Shown: positions 18,210 to 28,135, counted from the first letter of the stretch. The stretch is DNA of 64,000 nt from Phytobacter diazotrophicus (GCA_004346725.1 SMDE01000010.1:62001-126000); one strand, 5' to 3'. Made by a program: numbers and translations. The notes: generated by a model from the sequence alone, not told the origin.

Positions 18210-18210
18210 A

Positions 18211-20583
18211 CTACAGCACCCACTCGCTCCGCGCTTCGCCGTTGATCAGAAGCTTACGTCCTTCGCCTGCCGGTAACGATACCTTAAGCGACGGCCATGC
18301 CGGACGGTAATCACCGGTTGCGGCGATCGTCAGATTGATAGAGTCCGCGTCGCAGGCCATTGTCCATTCCAGCCACAGAGCATTCCCGTTCTGATAACCC
18401 CAGCTCTCACCATCATCTTCAAACAGCAACCCGTCTGAGCGCCCCGTTCCTTTCACCGGAAACAGTTTCAGCTCACGGGTATCATCCGCCGTCGCGCTAA
18501 CATGCCTGATTCGCGCGCTGAGCGGCAATCCCGCCCCGGCGCGGACCAGCAATGGCAGTTTTTCCAGCGGCGCGTCGCGCACAATCCACTGCCCGCCGCA
18601 GAACCACTCGTGAGTGTAAAAATCATACCAGCCGGTCTCGTTCGCAGGCAGCCAGACACGGCGTTCGCGCTGACCTTCTTCGACCACGCTGGCCACCAGA
18701 ATATCGCGGCCCAGCAGGAAATCGTCGCACTCTTCAAACGTCTGCGCGTCATGCTCGTGATCGAGGAAGGTCGGGCGCAGCATCGGTTCGTCATCCGCAT
18801 GCGCCTGCCACAACAGGGTATAAAAATAGGGCAGCAGACGGTAACGCAGTTCGATGGCGCTGCGAATGGCCGGTGTCACCCCCGGATACATCCACGGCTC
18901 ATTCACCGTATGATCGTCATTCCATGAATGGATGGTGAAACGAGGGTGCATCACGCCGTTTTGTACCCAGCGAACAAACAGTTCAGCATCCGGTTTATCC
19001 CCGGAGAAGCCGCCCACATCGTGCCCCACGTTATACAGCCCGGACAGACTCATCCCAAGCCCCATTCGCGTGTTAAAGCGCAGCGTATCCCAATTGGTCC
19101 GGTTATCACCGCTCCAGGTTTGTACGTAGCGCTGCATCCCGGCGCAGCCAGAGCGGGAGATCAGGTACGGACGTTTATCCGGGGCGAATCGTTGCTGTGC
19201 TTCCAGCGAGGCGCGCATCATCAGCAGCGGCATCACCGGGCGAATATGTTTGATGGCAATCTCGCGGCCAAAACCGTAGCAGCGGGCTTCGCCATCCCAC
19301 ACTTCAAACTCGTTGTTATCGTTCCACGTAGAGTCGATGCCCATCTCCAGCAGTTGCGTGGTCACGCCTTGCTGCCACCATTTGACGGTCTGCGGATTCG
19401 TAAAGTCGAGGTGCGACCCTTCATCGTCCCAGAAGCTCGAACGTTCTGGCGCATCCTTTTCTGAATCGCGAATAAACAGCCCTTTCTCTGCCACTTCGTT
19501 ATAGCGTGGATGGTCCTGCAGCAGGCACGGCTTGATATTGGCCGCCAGTTTCAGGCCCGCATCGTGGAAGGCCTGGCTCATGACTTTTGGCTGCGGCACC
19601 TTGTCGTAGTTCCAGTTAAAGACGTAGCGCTTACCATTAATGGAGGTATAGCCCGAAGAGAGCTGGAACGAATCGCAGGGAATCGCATGCTCAGAACACA
19701 GGCGAATAAAGTTCATTAGCTGGTTTTGCGCATCCGGCGCATCGGTGTAATGCATAGTGGATCCGCTGTAGCCCAGACTCCACTTCGGCCCAAACAGGGT
19801 TTTCCCGGTCAGGCGGACAAACGTTTTGGTGACATCCAGCGCCCGTGCGCCGGTAAACAGGTAGTAATCGATATCGCCCGCTTCGGCCTGCCAGCGGCGA
19901 TAGGCGGTATGGTAATTATCGATTTCATTACCCAAATCCAGCCAGCAACTGCTCAGGTTGTCATAAAACAGACCGTAACTGATGTCGTCCCGGCGGGTGA
20001 GGGTAAACGGAATATGTTTGTAGAGAGGATCGGTACTGACCGCGTTATAGCCCATCGCGTCCAGATTGCGCATTTCATAACGTTTGCCGTTACGCTGCAA
20101 ATTGCCTGCTTTCTCGCCGAGACCATAAAACCGCTCATCGTTTTTACGGCTCAGATAATGCGCCACACCGTCGCCATGCGCATTAAGTTGATAGGCGCTG
20201 GTAGGACGATCGCCTGCCAGCCATTGCCACTCCCCGGCCTCATTACGATAGTGCCATTCCAGCCACAGCGGCTGATGCACGGTGACCCGTAACGCTTCGG
20301 TGGCGAGAACCAACTGCTGGTCGTGTTGCTCAAGCGTCCAGTCCGGGCAGGTAAAGCCGCTGATATCTTCACGGTGACGGCCTTCCCATGGCACATCCTG
20401 CGTGGGGGCAATACTCCAGGTTCTGTCCAGCGCCAGCTCACCTTTACGTTTTAACAGCACGCGGAACAGCGTTTTTTCCAGCACATACAGGCACAGCGTA
20501 TGCTGCCCATCCACCAACAGTTCAATATGGTGAGCCGCCTGTTTTTGTAAGGTCCAGTTTTTCAACGTTTTCATATCAGACAT
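18211..20583 (-). CDS. GH31 alpha-glucosidase-like hydrolase
   Basis: A 790-residue glycoside hydrolase family 31 enzyme. An N-terminal beta-sandwich (about 1-255, with the conserved ERFYGLGEKAG block) precedes the TIM barrel. The nucleophile is Asp422 in STWNDNNEFEVW and the acid/base is Asp493 in TWSGDNRTNWDTL; the distal beta domains follow. No signal peptide is present, so it is cytoplasmic and would act on imported alpha-linked oligosaccharides or glycosides. It starts 6 bp after the stop of the MFS gene, which suggests translational coupling; ATG 20574 is an alternative start. A specific substrate cannot be read from the sequence. Confidence 0.88.
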   Translation of the reverse strand: MSDMKTLKNWTLQKQAAHHIELLVDGQHTLCLYVLEKTLFRVLLKRKGELALDRTWSIAPTQDVPWEGRHREDISGFTCPDWTLEQHDQQLVLATEALRVTVHQPLWLEWHYRNEAGEWQWLAGDRPTSAYQLNAHGDGVAHYLSRKNDERFYGLGEKAGNLQRNGKRYEMRNLDAMGYNAVSTDPLYKHIPFTLTRRDDISYGLFYDNLSSCWLDLGNEIDNYHTAYRRWQAEAGDIDYYLFTGARALDVTKTFVRLTGKTLFGPKWSLGYSGSTMHYTDAPDAQNQLMNFIRLCSEHAIPCDSFQLSSGYTSINGKRYVFNWNYDKVPQPKVMSQAFHDAGLKLAANIKPCLLQDHPRYNEVAEKGLFIRDSEKDAPERSSFWDDEGSHLDFTNPQTVKWWQQGVTTQLLEMGIDSTWNDNNEFEVWDGEARCYGFGREIAIKHIRPVMPLLMMRASLEAQQRFAPDKRPYLISRSGCAGMQRYVQTWSGDNRTNWDTLRFNTRMGLGMSLSGLYNVGHDVGGFSGDKPDAELFVRWVQNGVMHPRFTIHSWNDDHTVNEPWMYPGVTPAIRSAIELRYRLLPYFYTLLWQAHADDEPMLRPTFLDHEHDAQTFEECDDFLLGRDILVASVVEEGQRERRVWLPANETGWYDFYTHEWFCGGQWIVRDAPLEKLPLLVRAGAGLPLSARIRHVSATADDTRELKLFPVKGTGRSDGLLFEDDGESWGYQNGNALWLEWTMACDADSINLTIAATGDYRPAWPSLKVSLPAGEGRKLLINGEARSEWVL

Positions 20584-20589
20584 CCATTA

Positions 20590-21894
20590 TCAGACGCGTT
20601 TTGCGCGACGTTCAGCAATAAATGACACCAGGAAAATGGCCCCAATCAGGTCAAAAAAGCCCATTGCGATAAACAGCGGATTGAAACCGATTTTGTCAGC
20701 GGTAACGCCAATCAGCAGAGAGAAGAGGAAACTGGCGATCCATGCCGCCGAGCCGCGCATACCGTTAACGGTAGCCATCTGGCCCTTATCGAAGGATTCC
20801 ACCACCAGCGCGCTCAGCATGCAGGAGATGATCTGGTGGCCGAAACCGCCAATCGAGATCAGCACGATAGTGATATAGGGATCGCGGGTAATTGCGACGA
20901 TGCCCAGCGAGATCATCAGAAACGCACCGGTGACGGAGCTTGCCACCACCGAGTTCACCCGAGAGCAGCCGAACCAGCGGGTATACAGTTTGGTGAGATA
21001 GCCGCTTGCCACGCTGCCCAGATCGGCGGCAAGGAAGGGGAGCCAGGCAAACATGGCGATTTGCTTAAGGTCCATCCCATGCTCTTTCGCCAGATACAGG
21101 GGTACCCAAAAGCTCAGCACGGCCCAGGCGGGTTCCGCCATAAACGCCGGGATGGCGATACCGTAAAAGCGTTTATTTTTGGCGACGGTTTTCAGCGCGG
21201 AAAAGAAGGGCAGTTTGACCGCAGGCGCCTCGTTGTCCTGCTTGATATAGGCCAGTTCCTCTTTGCTCAGGTTCGGGTGTTTTTCCGGGTTATAGTAAAA
21301 CGCCCACCACAGCAGCACCCACACCAGCGCCAGAACACCGGTAAACATAAACGCGCCCTGCCAGCCAAAAGAGGCATGGGCAAAATAGATAATTGGCGGT
21401 GCCAGCATGGCGCCAATCGAGAAACCAACGCCAGCCCAACCTGCGGCAACCGGGCGCTCCGATTTCGGGAACCACTCGCCCAGGGTTTTGGCATTCGCTG
21501 GCGTGGCGGCCGCTTCGGATGCCCCCATCGTGAAACGCAAAATAGCCAGTTGCAACCAACTGCTCGCCCCGGCGTGGAAAATACAGGCCAGCGCCCAGAT
21601 GATGGCACAGACCATAAAGCCCACTTTCAGGCCAATCACGTCAATCAACCAACCGCATAATGGCTGGAAAACGGTATAGGCTAACTGAAAAGCGCCCACA
21701 ATCCATGAGTACTGCTCGGTCGTAATGCCCATACTGGTTTTCAGTTCGGGGGCAAGAATGCCGAGTGAGTTACGGGTGATGTAGTTCACCGTGACGCCCA
21801 GTAAAAACAGGACCAGCACCCACCAGCGTAAGTTTTTGACTATCCGGCGGCTTTTGCTTGCCACCACTTCATTATTGTTGATTCCCTGGCTCAT
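20590..21894 (-). CDS. MFS transporter, anion:cation symporter type
   Basis: A 434-residue permease with about 12 transmembrane segments. The start is ATG 21894 (MSQGINNNEV) behind GGAG; an upstream in-frame ATG at 21939 would add 15 unneeded residues. Features typical of the ACS family (ExuT/GudP/GarP relatives) include VNYITRNSLGILAPELK in TM1 and the loop GWLIDVIGLKVG. It is the first gene of a two-gene operon with the GH31 hydrolase, so it probably imports that enzyme's substrate or a related glycoside. A LacI-type regulator is encoded divergently. Confidence 0.85.
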   Translation of the reverse strand: MSQGINNNEVVASKSRRIVKNLRWWVLVLFLLGVTVNYITRNSLGILAPELKTSMGITTEQYSWIVGAFQLAYTVFQPLCGWLIDVIGLKVGFMVCAIIWALACIFHAGASSWLQLAILRFTMGASEAAATPANAKTLGEWFPKSERPVAAGWAGVGFSIGAMLAPPIIYFAHASFGWQGAFMFTGVLALVWVLLWWAFYYNPEKHPNLSKEELAYIKQDNEAPAVKLPFFSALKTVAKNKRFYGIAIPAFMAEPAWAVLSFWVPLYLAKEHGMDLKQIAMFAWLPFLAADLGSVASGYLTKLYTRWFGCSRVNSVVASSVTGAFLMISLGIVAITRDPYITIVLISIGGFGHQIISCMLSALVVESFDKGQMATVNGMRGSAAWIASFLFSLLIGVTADKIGFNPLFIAMGFFDLIGAIFLVSFIAERRAKRV

Positions 21895-22192
21895 TTTTTT
21901 CTCCACGCACCGTTCTGTAGGGAAGTCGTTGCGGGCCATTCGAAATTTGTTATACCGATCTGGACCGCATGGGGATTTTTTTCTGCTTTAGCCTGAAATA
22001 CGCCGACAACTAGTATGGAAGTTGTACGACATCTTTACGTTAGGGGAGAAAAAAGGTCAGCCATAGTGGATTTTGTGCAAAGATTCTCATCAATTCGCCA
22101 AAGAAAAGGGCACTATGCTTTCCAGGTCAGTATTCATGAGGCCTGTGTTTCATGAAAATTTTCCCATCGCGGAAACGGAGCAAGATCACAGA
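21895..22192. promoter_or_regulatory. Divergent promoter region, MFS-GH31 operon / lacI-type gene
   Basis: About 300 bp without a gene. Two candidate sites are visible. One is the interrupted inverted repeat ACAACT-N8-AGTTGT (22006-22025). The other is TTTCGAATG on the minus strand (21937-21945), which matches nine bases of the palindromes before ybiU and ybiV. No classical central-CG LacI operator stood out. Confidence 0.4.
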
Positions 22193-23266
22193 ATGGATAA
22201 AAAGCTAAAAATCACTGAAATCGCCCGGCGCACCAACCTGTCGACCAGCACCGTTTCCCGTGTGCTGGCGGGTAAGGCCAATACCAGCGAAACGGCCAGA
22301 CGCCTGGTACTGGGATGTGCGCGTGAGTTAGGGGTAATGGAGGGGATTGCCGCCGGGAGGTTGCTGCTCAATAACCTGGTGATCTTCGCGCCACAGCGGG
22401 CGTTCGATGAGCGCTCCGATATCTTTTATTACCGCGTGATTCAAAGCATCAGTAAGGCGCTGGATTCTCATGAGGTGCGGCTGCGTTACTGCCCGCTGGA
22501 GGAGCTGGATAGCGATGCTAATGTATTTATTTCACGAATGAATGAGCCGGAAACCCAGGCGGCAATTTTGTTGGGGATTGACGATCCGCATATTCACGAA
22601 CTGGCCGCGGATTTTGCCAAACCTTGCGTACTGATTAACTGCCGCGATAAGCGGATGCGCCTGCCGACGGTGGCCCCGGATCACCGTGCAATCGGTGAGT
22701 TTGCCGCTGACTATCTGTTTGACTCCGGCCATCGCGATATGGTGGTCGTGATGTGTCTGCGCCGCTATACCATGGATCTGCGGCTGGCGGGCATTAAAGA
22801 AGCCTGGCAACAGCGAAATCTACGTTTTCAGAGTAAGCGCGATCTGATCACTGTTCCCAGTTTTAGCGCCAGAGAAGCCCAGCAGCGGGTTGCAGAGTGG
22901 CTCGACAGTCCCGCCCATAAAAACCCGCCGACCGCGTTTTTAGTCGGGGGAGATTTTATGGCAGAAGGGACCGTGCGGGCGCTGCAACAACGCGGCTTAC
23001 GCGTTCCGCAGGATGTCTCGGTGATGAGCATTGATGCCTTCAACCTGGCCGCCATTCAGGACGTACCGCTGACGGCGGTCCATGTGCCGCGCGATGAACT
23101 TGGTACTGAGGCTGTTCACATGTTGCAGCAACGGCTGATTCGCCCGCAGGCGGCAATTGGCTCGCTGCTGATTAATGGCATGCTGGTAGTGAGGGAGTCG
23201 GTACGGCGGATACGTCCGGGACAACGACGTACCGCCGTGGAGCGAGAAGGGCTGTATGACGTTTAG
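22193..23266 (+). CDS. LacI-family transcriptional regulator
   Basis: A 357-residue repressor. The helix-turn-helix is KITEIARRTNLSTSTVSRVLAGKA without its first residues, near 5-27, followed by the hinge. A periplasmic-binding-protein-like effector domain follows from about 65, with FLVGGDFMAEGTVRALQQRGLRVPQDVSVMSID as the typical second subdomain (positions about 245-280). I start at ATG 22193 because the helix-turn-helix begins there; the frame is open upstream to 22073. It is divergent from the MFS-GH31 operon, which it most likely controls. Its stop overlaps the ybiU stop by 4 bp on the opposite strand. Confidence 0.88.
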   Translation: MDKKLKITEIARRTNLSTSTVSRVLAGKANTSETARRLVLGCARELGVMEGIAAGRLLLNNLVIFAPQRAFDERSDIFYYRVIQSISKALDSHEVRLRYCPLEELDSDANVFISRMNEPETQAAILLGIDDPHIHELAADFAKPCVLINCRDKRMRLPTVAPDHRAIGEFAADYLFDSGHRDMVVVMCLRRYTMDLRLAGIKEAWQQRNLRFQSKRDLITVPSFSAREAQQRVAEWLDSPAHKNPPTAFLVGGDFMAEGTVRALQQRGLRVPQDVSVMSIDAFNLAAIQDVPLTAVHVPRDELGTEAVHMLQQRLIRPQAAIGSLLINGMLVVRESVRRIRPGQRRTAVEREGLYDV

Positions 23267-24519
23267 TCTATGCCCAGCGCACGTTTTCCATAGGCGTTTA
23301 AATCGGCCAGCGTGAAGCGCCCCTCCCAGTTTGCTTCATAATCTTCGCGCGGAAAATCACCTGGCGATACGCCATTTTCCAGCGCGACTTTTGCTTTACG
23401 CGCCCAGGCGAGGTTTTTCTCGCACAGGGGGGCGGCGGGGATATACATCACGTTACCCCAGCCCTGCTGATCGTTTACCGGGCCGACAGAGTGAATCACA
23501 TCGCAATGCCACCAGACGGAATCGCCCGCTTCCAGCGCCGGGATGGAGGTTAACGCCTCTATCAGCAGCGGGTGCCATTTCTCCGAAATGGGGAGCACCT
23601 TACCCGGAGCCACACCGCACAGCTCATCTTCCGGCACATCATCCAGCAGTGGGCGTAGCAGAATATAGGCCATTGCCTCCGGGATCGGCACGACATGCAA
23701 CAACCCCTGGCCTGGGATCATATCGGAGAGCGCCGTCCAGCCCTGGAAGGTACGGAACACTGAACATTTGGTGGTGTTCTCGACGGTATATTCTTCCACC
23801 TCGGTACGATGCGCGGCATCCCACGGATCGTATTCGTCCAGTTTGCCGTTAAAGACGTTGGCAAAGACCCGTTGATACGCCGGAAGCAGCCAGCGTTCCA
23901 GGGCGCCGGAATCGGTATGGGCACCTAAACCTTTTGACGTCGTTCCCGGCGGACGGCGACGAATACGGTCCGGGTAAATCACGCTGACATCCGGGTCAAA
24001 CCACGTTGTCCCTTCGCTTTCAAAGCGCCACAGGCGGTTGAGGAACGACTGCACGGCAGCCATTTCGTCGCTCTGGCGTGCCTGCATTTGTGACTGCGAC
24101 CAGTAGATAGGGTAAATTTCCGGGCGAGAGGCATCGAGAGATCCAAAGAAGTTATCGCCTGGCCCTTTGTAGACATCATCAAAGTGGTTTTGCTCAAGGT
24201 AGGCCATCATGTCGCGGTCCCAGCCGAGCGCCCGCTCGCGGGGGAAATGCCCTTTGATCACCGCACAGCCGCGTTGTTTAATCAGCGCACGCTGTTGCTC
24301 GCTTACCCGCCCCTGTTTTACCGCTTCAAAGGGGATCACCGGCCAGACATCCTCGCCCTGCGCCTTTAACGCGTTGATCTCTGCGACGCGCTGGCTAATC
24401 CGCGCGTGGAGTTGATTGAATACGGCTTTTACGTCACCGATTTGCTGGCGCAATTCCTGCTTCATTTGCCGGATAGCCGCTTTATGGTCGACGGGTAAAG
24501 TTTCGCTGGTGAACGTCAT
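23263..24519 (-). CDS. ybiU: DUF1479 protein YbiU
   Basis: A 418-residue protein closely resembling E. coli YbiU. It is a member of the DUF1479 family, with a double-stranded beta-helix of the Fe(II)/2-oxoglutarate dioxygenase type: GLGAHTDSGALERW gives the His-x-Asp pair and SVWWHCDVIHSV a distal His. The start is MTFTSETL at 24519 behind GAGG; the frame extends seven codons further to 24540. Function is unproven. A CTTTC-N4-GAAAG palindrome lies 15-28 bp before the start. Confidence 0.85.
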   Translation of the reverse strand: MTFTSETLPVDHKAAIRQMKQELRQQIGDVKAVFNQLHARISQRVAEINALKAQGEDVWPVIPFEAVKQGRVSEQQRALIKQRGCAVIKGHFPRERALGWDRDMMAYLEQNHFDDVYKGPGDNFFGSLDASRPEIYPIYWSQSQMQARQSDEMAAVQSFLNRLWRFESEGTTWFDPDVSVIYPDRIRRRPPGTTSKGLGAHTDSGALERWLLPAYQRVFANVFNGKLDEYDPWDAAHRTEVEEYTVENTTKCSVFRTFQGWTALSDMIPGQGLLHVVPIPEAMAYILLRPLLDDVPEDELCGVAPGKVLPISEKWHPLLIEALTSIPALEAGDSVWWHCDVIHSVGPVNDQQGWGNVMYIPAAPLCEKNLAWARKAKVALENGVSPGDFPREDYEANWEGRFTLADLNAYGKRALGID

Positions 24520-24533
24520 AATGGCCTCGCAAT

Positions 24534-24547
24534 CTTTCATTCGAAAG
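24534..24547. promoter_or_regulatory. CTTTC-N4-GAAAG palindrome upstream of ybiU
   Basis: CTTTCATTCGAAAG. One of three near-identical 14-bp sites in this window, each upstream of a minus-strand backbone operon (ybiU, ybiV, pflE-pflF). Confidence 0.55.
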
Positions 24548-24665
24548 TAATTAAGCTTACAAGTGATAATTTAAGTTAAAAATAAGTTAATTCAAGTTTA
24601 AAAACTTGATGCAGAGCACAAAGCTGAAAGAAGGGCTGGGAAAGAGAGAAGGGGAGAAGGGGAGA

Positions 24666-24687
24666 GGCCGGAGCGACGACTCCGGCC
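24666..24687 (-). terminator. Hairpin after ybiV
   Basis: A perfect 8-bp stem, GGCCGGAG (24666-24673) with CTCCGGCC (24680-24687), 7 bp after the ybiV stop. It lacks a clear U run (CTCTCCCCTTCTC follows), so it may be a weak terminator or an mRNA-stabilising hairpin. Confidence 0.45.
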
Positions 24688-24694
24688 GGGAAAA

Positions 24695-25507
24695 TCACTG
24701 GAACGGGGGAGCACCGTCCAGTACCGCCTGAATCACATTCAGCGCGCCCTGGTGGTTGTTGTCATCGGTGCGATGACGGGCAATGGCTTTGATAGCGTCG
24801 CTGGCGTTACCCATGGCGAACGAAAACGCCGTCATGCGCAACATTTCGGCGTCGTTGCCGCTATCGCCAATCGTTACACATTCTTGCGGCGACAACTGCC
24901 AGCGTTTCAGCAGACGGGTAATGCCGTTGGCTTTGTGCAGACCGGGAATAATCAGGTCGACAAAACCAAAGCCGCTGGTCACAGGCTTCATGATGCCATC
25001 CAGCGAAACATGCAGCTTATCAATCAGTTGTGGGATGTCACTGTCCGGTAAATTGAGCGAGAATTTGAACAGGGTATCGTTAATCTGGTGGTAGTCGCTG
25101 ATGCGTTGCAGACGATGATAGTGCTTTGCCATCAGGTCGATAAAGCTATCCGGCGCGTTTTCGCTGACCCAGGCGCTTTCCAGCCCACAGGCGACGAAAT
25201 TCAGCGCTTTGTCTTTCAGTAACTCGCCGATAACGACCTGGGCTTCATGACGGGTAAGTTCACCGTGAAACAGTTGCTGACCGTGTTCAAAGACCAGCGC
25301 GCCGTTTTCGGCGACAAAAGAGATCTGATCTTTCAGTTCCGGGAAAAAGGAGATGAGCTGGTAATACTGGTTGCCGCTGGCGACGACAAATTCAATATCA
25401 CGCTGCCTGAGTTGGGCAAACTGTGCCATAAAACGATCGCGGTCGTATTGTTTGGCGTCGTCAAGAAAAGTTCCGTCCATATCAGTGACGATAACTTTTA
25501 CAGTCAT
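24695..25507 (-). CDS. ybiV: Sugar-phosphate phosphatase YbiV (HAD, Cof type)
   Basis: A 270-residue HAD-superfamily phosphatase of class IIB. Motif I is [11 protein letters not shown] near the N-terminus (nucleophile Asp in DMDGT), motif II is VASGN, and motif IV is [12 protein letters not shown]. The start is [13 protein letters not shown] at 25507 behind AGGAG; the frame is open upstream but adds 28 unrelated residues. E. coli YbiV dephosphorylates sugar phosphates such as ribose-5-P and fructose-1-P. The gene stands alone on the minus strand, with a CTTTC-type palindrome about 70 bp upstream. Confidence 0.9.
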   Translation of the reverse strand: MTVKVIVTDMDGTFLDDAKQYDRDRFMAQFAQLRQRDIEFVVASGNQYYQLISFFPELKDQISFVAENGALVFEHGQQLFHGELTRHEAQVVIGELLKDKALNFVACGLESAWVSENAPDSFIDLMAKHYHRLQRISDYHQINDTLFKFSLNLPDSDIPQLIDKLHVSLDGIMKPVTSGFGFVDLIIPGLHKANGITRLLKRWQLSPQECVTIGDSGNDAEMLRMTAFSFAMGNASDAIKAIARHRTDDNNHQGALNVIQAVLDGAPPFQ

Positions 25508-25574
25508 ACATAAGCTCCTGGTCTGGGTACCACTCGTAACATTGTAATAACAGTGTGACCTGAAGCACAAATTT

Positions 25575-25588
25575 ATTTCATTCGAAAG
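25575..25588. promoter_or_regulatory. CTTTC-N4-GAAAG-type palindrome upstream of ybiV
   Basis: ATTTCATTCGAAAG differs from the ybiU site by one base. It lies between the pflF terminator and the ybiV start. Confidence 0.55.
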
Positions 25589-25593
25589 CAAGG

Positions 25594-25628
25594 TGAAAGC
25601 AAAACGGCAACCCCCTGGTTGCCGTTTT
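25594..25628 (-). terminator. Intrinsic terminator of pflF
   Basis: A 12-bp stem AAAACGGCAACC (25601-25612) with its complement (25617-25628) and loop CCCT. On the minus strand it is followed by TTTTGCTTTC; T runs lie on both sides. Confidence 0.85.
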
Positions 25629-25637
25629 TGGTGTTTG

Positions 25638-25675
25638 CACCCTCTCCCGTGGGAGAGGGCCGGGGTGAGGGCACC
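25638..25675. repeat. REP-like GC-rich palindrome, copy B
   Basis: CACCCTCTCCC and GGGAGAGGG arms, followed by GGGGTGAGGGCACC, in the pflF-ybiV gap. Same family as copy A. Confidence 0.75.
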
Positions 25676-25698
25676 AGACCGCAGAGGTCATGCCAGGG

Positions 25699-28131
25699 TT
25701 AAAGCGTATGTTCAGTACGCGCGATAATATCATCCTGCGCATCCGGTGACAGGGCGGTAAAGAATGCAGAATAGCCTGCTACACGCACCACCAGGTCGCG
25801 ATATTGATCCGGGTGTTTCTTCGCTTCCAGCAACGTCTCACGGGACACAATATTGTACTGAATATGCCAGCCTTTATGATCCTCAAAGAACGTGCGCAAC
25901 AGCAACATCAGTTTCTGCCTGTCACTGTCATTCTCAAGCGTTGACGGGTTCAGCTTCTGATTAAGCAACACGCCGCCGAGGATCGCCGCCGTCGGTAGTT
26001 TCCCCACTGAACCGATCACCGCCGTCGGGCCGAGATGGTCAGTACCCGATGCCGGGCTGGCCCCTTCGGCGAGCGGCGTTTTGGCTTTACGTCCGTCCGG
26101 CGTCGCCATTGTTGCCGCACCAAATGGCACGTTGGCGGAAATAGACGATGTCCCGGCGTAGTAGTTGCCGCCAATCGGGCCGCGTCCGTAACGTGGATTA
26201 TGGTAATTTTTCAGCTCATCGATATAGGTCTGGTAAGCGCGTACCAGCAGCGCATCCACGCTGTCATCATCATTGCCATACTTCGGCGCGCTGTTAATCA
26301 AACGCTGGCGCAACTGCTCATGCGTCAGACCATCGAAATCAGCGGCCAGCGCCTCCGCAAGCTGCTGTTGCCCGATAGCCCCCTGTTCGAAGACCAGTTT
26401 TTTCACCGCCGCCAGGCTATTGCCGAGGTTGGCGATGCCCACCTGCAGGCCGGACACCCAGTCATATTTCGCGCCACCCTGTTTAATGCTTTTCGCCCGC
26501 TCGATACAGTCATCCACCAGCGCGGAGCAGAGAATATCGTGGACATTCTCTTCGAGCATGGTGTCGACAACATACTCAATCTCAATCGATTTACGGGTGT
26601 AGTAGCGAATCTGCTTATCCCAGTCGGCCATCACCTCGTCGAAGTGGGTGAAGTTGCCTTTCGACAACGCATGTTCCTGCGGCAGGAACACTTTGCCGCT
26701 GGTGGCATCGCGACCGCCTTCCAGCGCTGCCAGCATCACGCGGGCAAAGTTGATAAAACTCATCCCGGTGCAGCGATACCCCCATTTGCCACCGACGGCG
26801 GTTTCAATACAGCCAATCGCCGCATAGTCATACGCATCCTGCGGTTCGACGCCAAGCTTAATAAACTCAGGGATCACGATTTCATCGTTGTTAAACGCCG
26901 GCATCCCGAAGCCGCAACGGATCACCTGTACGCAGGCGTCGAGGAAGTCGTTACTCATGCCCGCGTGGTAGCGCACGCTGAGGTTCGGCTGGGTTGAACG
27001 CAGGCGGCCACAGGATTCCAGAATCGCGTAAGAGAGCGGGTTCACGGCATCCATCGGCGCATTGTTGACCAGTTTCTGACCGCCAATGGTGACGTTCTGG
27101 TACAGCGGGCTGCCCGCAGAGGCTTTGGAGTGCGAGCCGGAGCGGATTTTGTTCACTTCCAGCAATTTCAGCCAGCAGCCGTGCAGCATTTCGATGGCCT
27201 GCTCGCGGGAAAGCGACTGGTCCAGCTCCACATCGCGGCGATAGTACGGGTACAGATACTGATCCATACGGCCAAAGGAGACAGAATGGCCGTTGGATTC
27301 AATTTGCAGGATCAATTGAATGAAGTAGCACAGTTGCAGTGCCTGCCAGAAGGTTTTCGGCGGCTCATGGGCTATCACATCGCAGTTTTCCGCCATCGCC
27401 AGCAGTTCATCGCGGCGACTGGTGCGGGTTTCTGCACTGGCCATTTGACGGGCGAGATTGGCGAAACGCTCAATGTGCAGGCTGACGGCATCCAGCACGA
27501 TATCAATCGCTTTCAGGAACTGCTCACCGTGCAAATCTTCCAGAACGGTAAGATTAATACGTGAACGGCGTTCATCCACTTTATGGCGCAGGCCGTCCAG
27601 CCCTTTTTCCAGCAGTAGCGGGAAATTCACCGCCAGATGCGCATCGCCCGACGTCATATTGCCTTCGGCCTTGATGATGCCGGTTTCCAGCAGCGCTTTT
27701 TGCTCATCGGTAAACATACCGTAGCAGCGATCCTGCACGGTCTGGCCACGCCACCACGGGCAAATGGCGTGCAGCACCTGTTTATTTTCTTCACTTACCG
27801 CAAAGCCAGCCCCTGGACGATCTGCCAGGTCATCGATCTCTTTTTCAATCCAACTGACGGTATATTCCGGGAAGATCGGCGCGGCGCGCACTTCGCTTGC
27901 CTGGTTGCCGATGATCAGCTCGTCGTGCTTGATCCAGATGGTACGCGCCGCCAGATGATGGGCCAGCGCCAGTGCACGGCGTACCGGAATGGGCTTATCC
28001 ATGTGCTGCTGATACATCTCGGTGTAGTGCTGCGCACGCTCGGTACACACCGGAGGTTTTACAATGTGCACCAGTGCGTTCTTATGCGCCTTAATACGGT
28101 CGGTCAGGGTCGAGAGTTGTAACGTCGTCAT
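25699..28131 (-). CDS. pflF: Glycyl-radical enzyme PflF (YbiW)
   Basis: An 810-residue glycyl-radical enzyme of the same length as E. coli YbiW. The thiyl Cys lies in AAIGCIETAVGGK (about residue 441), and the radical-bearing Gly786 lies in RVAGYSAFF near the C-terminus. The active-site pattern resembles the glycerol/diol-dehydratase-like branch more than true pyruvate formate-lyase, so the name is traditional and the reaction unproven. It is oxygen-sensitive by nature. It follows its activase gene pflE by 4 bp on the same strand. Confidence 0.92.
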   Translation of the reverse strand: MTTLQLSTLTDRIKAHKNALVHIVKPPVCTERAQHYTEMYQQHMDKPIPVRRALALAHHLAARTIWIKHDELIIGNQASEVRAAPIFPEYTVSWIEKEIDDLADRPGAGFAVSEENKQVLHAICPWWRGQTVQDRCYGMFTDEQKALLETGIIKAEGNMTSGDAHLAVNFPLLLEKGLDGLRHKVDERRSRINLTVLEDLHGEQFLKAIDIVLDAVSLHIERFANLARQMASAETRTSRRDELLAMAENCDVIAHEPPKTFWQALQLCYFIQLILQIESNGHSVSFGRMDQYLYPYYRRDVELDQSLSREQAIEMLHGCWLKLLEVNKIRSGSHSKASAGSPLYQNVTIGGQKLVNNAPMDAVNPLSYAILESCGRLRSTQPNLSVRYHAGMSNDFLDACVQVIRCGFGMPAFNNDEIVIPEFIKLGVEPQDAYDYAAIGCIETAVGGKWGYRCTGMSFINFARVMLAALEGGRDATSGKVFLPQEHALSKGNFTHFDEVMADWDKQIRYYTRKSIEIEYVVDTMLEENVHDILCSALVDDCIERAKSIKQGGAKYDWVSGLQVGIANLGNSLAAVKKLVFEQGAIGQQQLAEALAADFDGLTHEQLRQRLINSAPKYGNDDDSVDALLVRAYQTYIDELKNYHNPRYGRGPIGGNYYAGTSSISANVPFGAATMATPDGRKAKTPLAEGASPASGTDHLGPTAVIGSVGKLPTAAILGGVLLNQKLNPSTLENDSDRQKLMLLLRTFFEDHKGWHIQYNIVSRETLLEAKKHPDQYRDLVVRVAGYSAFFTALSPDAQDDIIARTEHTL

Positions 28132-28135
28132 GAGA

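Noticed and set aside
22006-22025. Operator of the LacI-type regulator
   Set aside because: ACAACT-N8-AGTTGT is only a 6-bp interrupted repeat without the central CG usual for this family; kept as a weak candidate in the promoter-region entry, not as a separate site.
26035-26997. A 320-codon open frame opposite pflF
   Set aside because: Antisense to a conserved glycyl-radical enzyme; no supporting signals.
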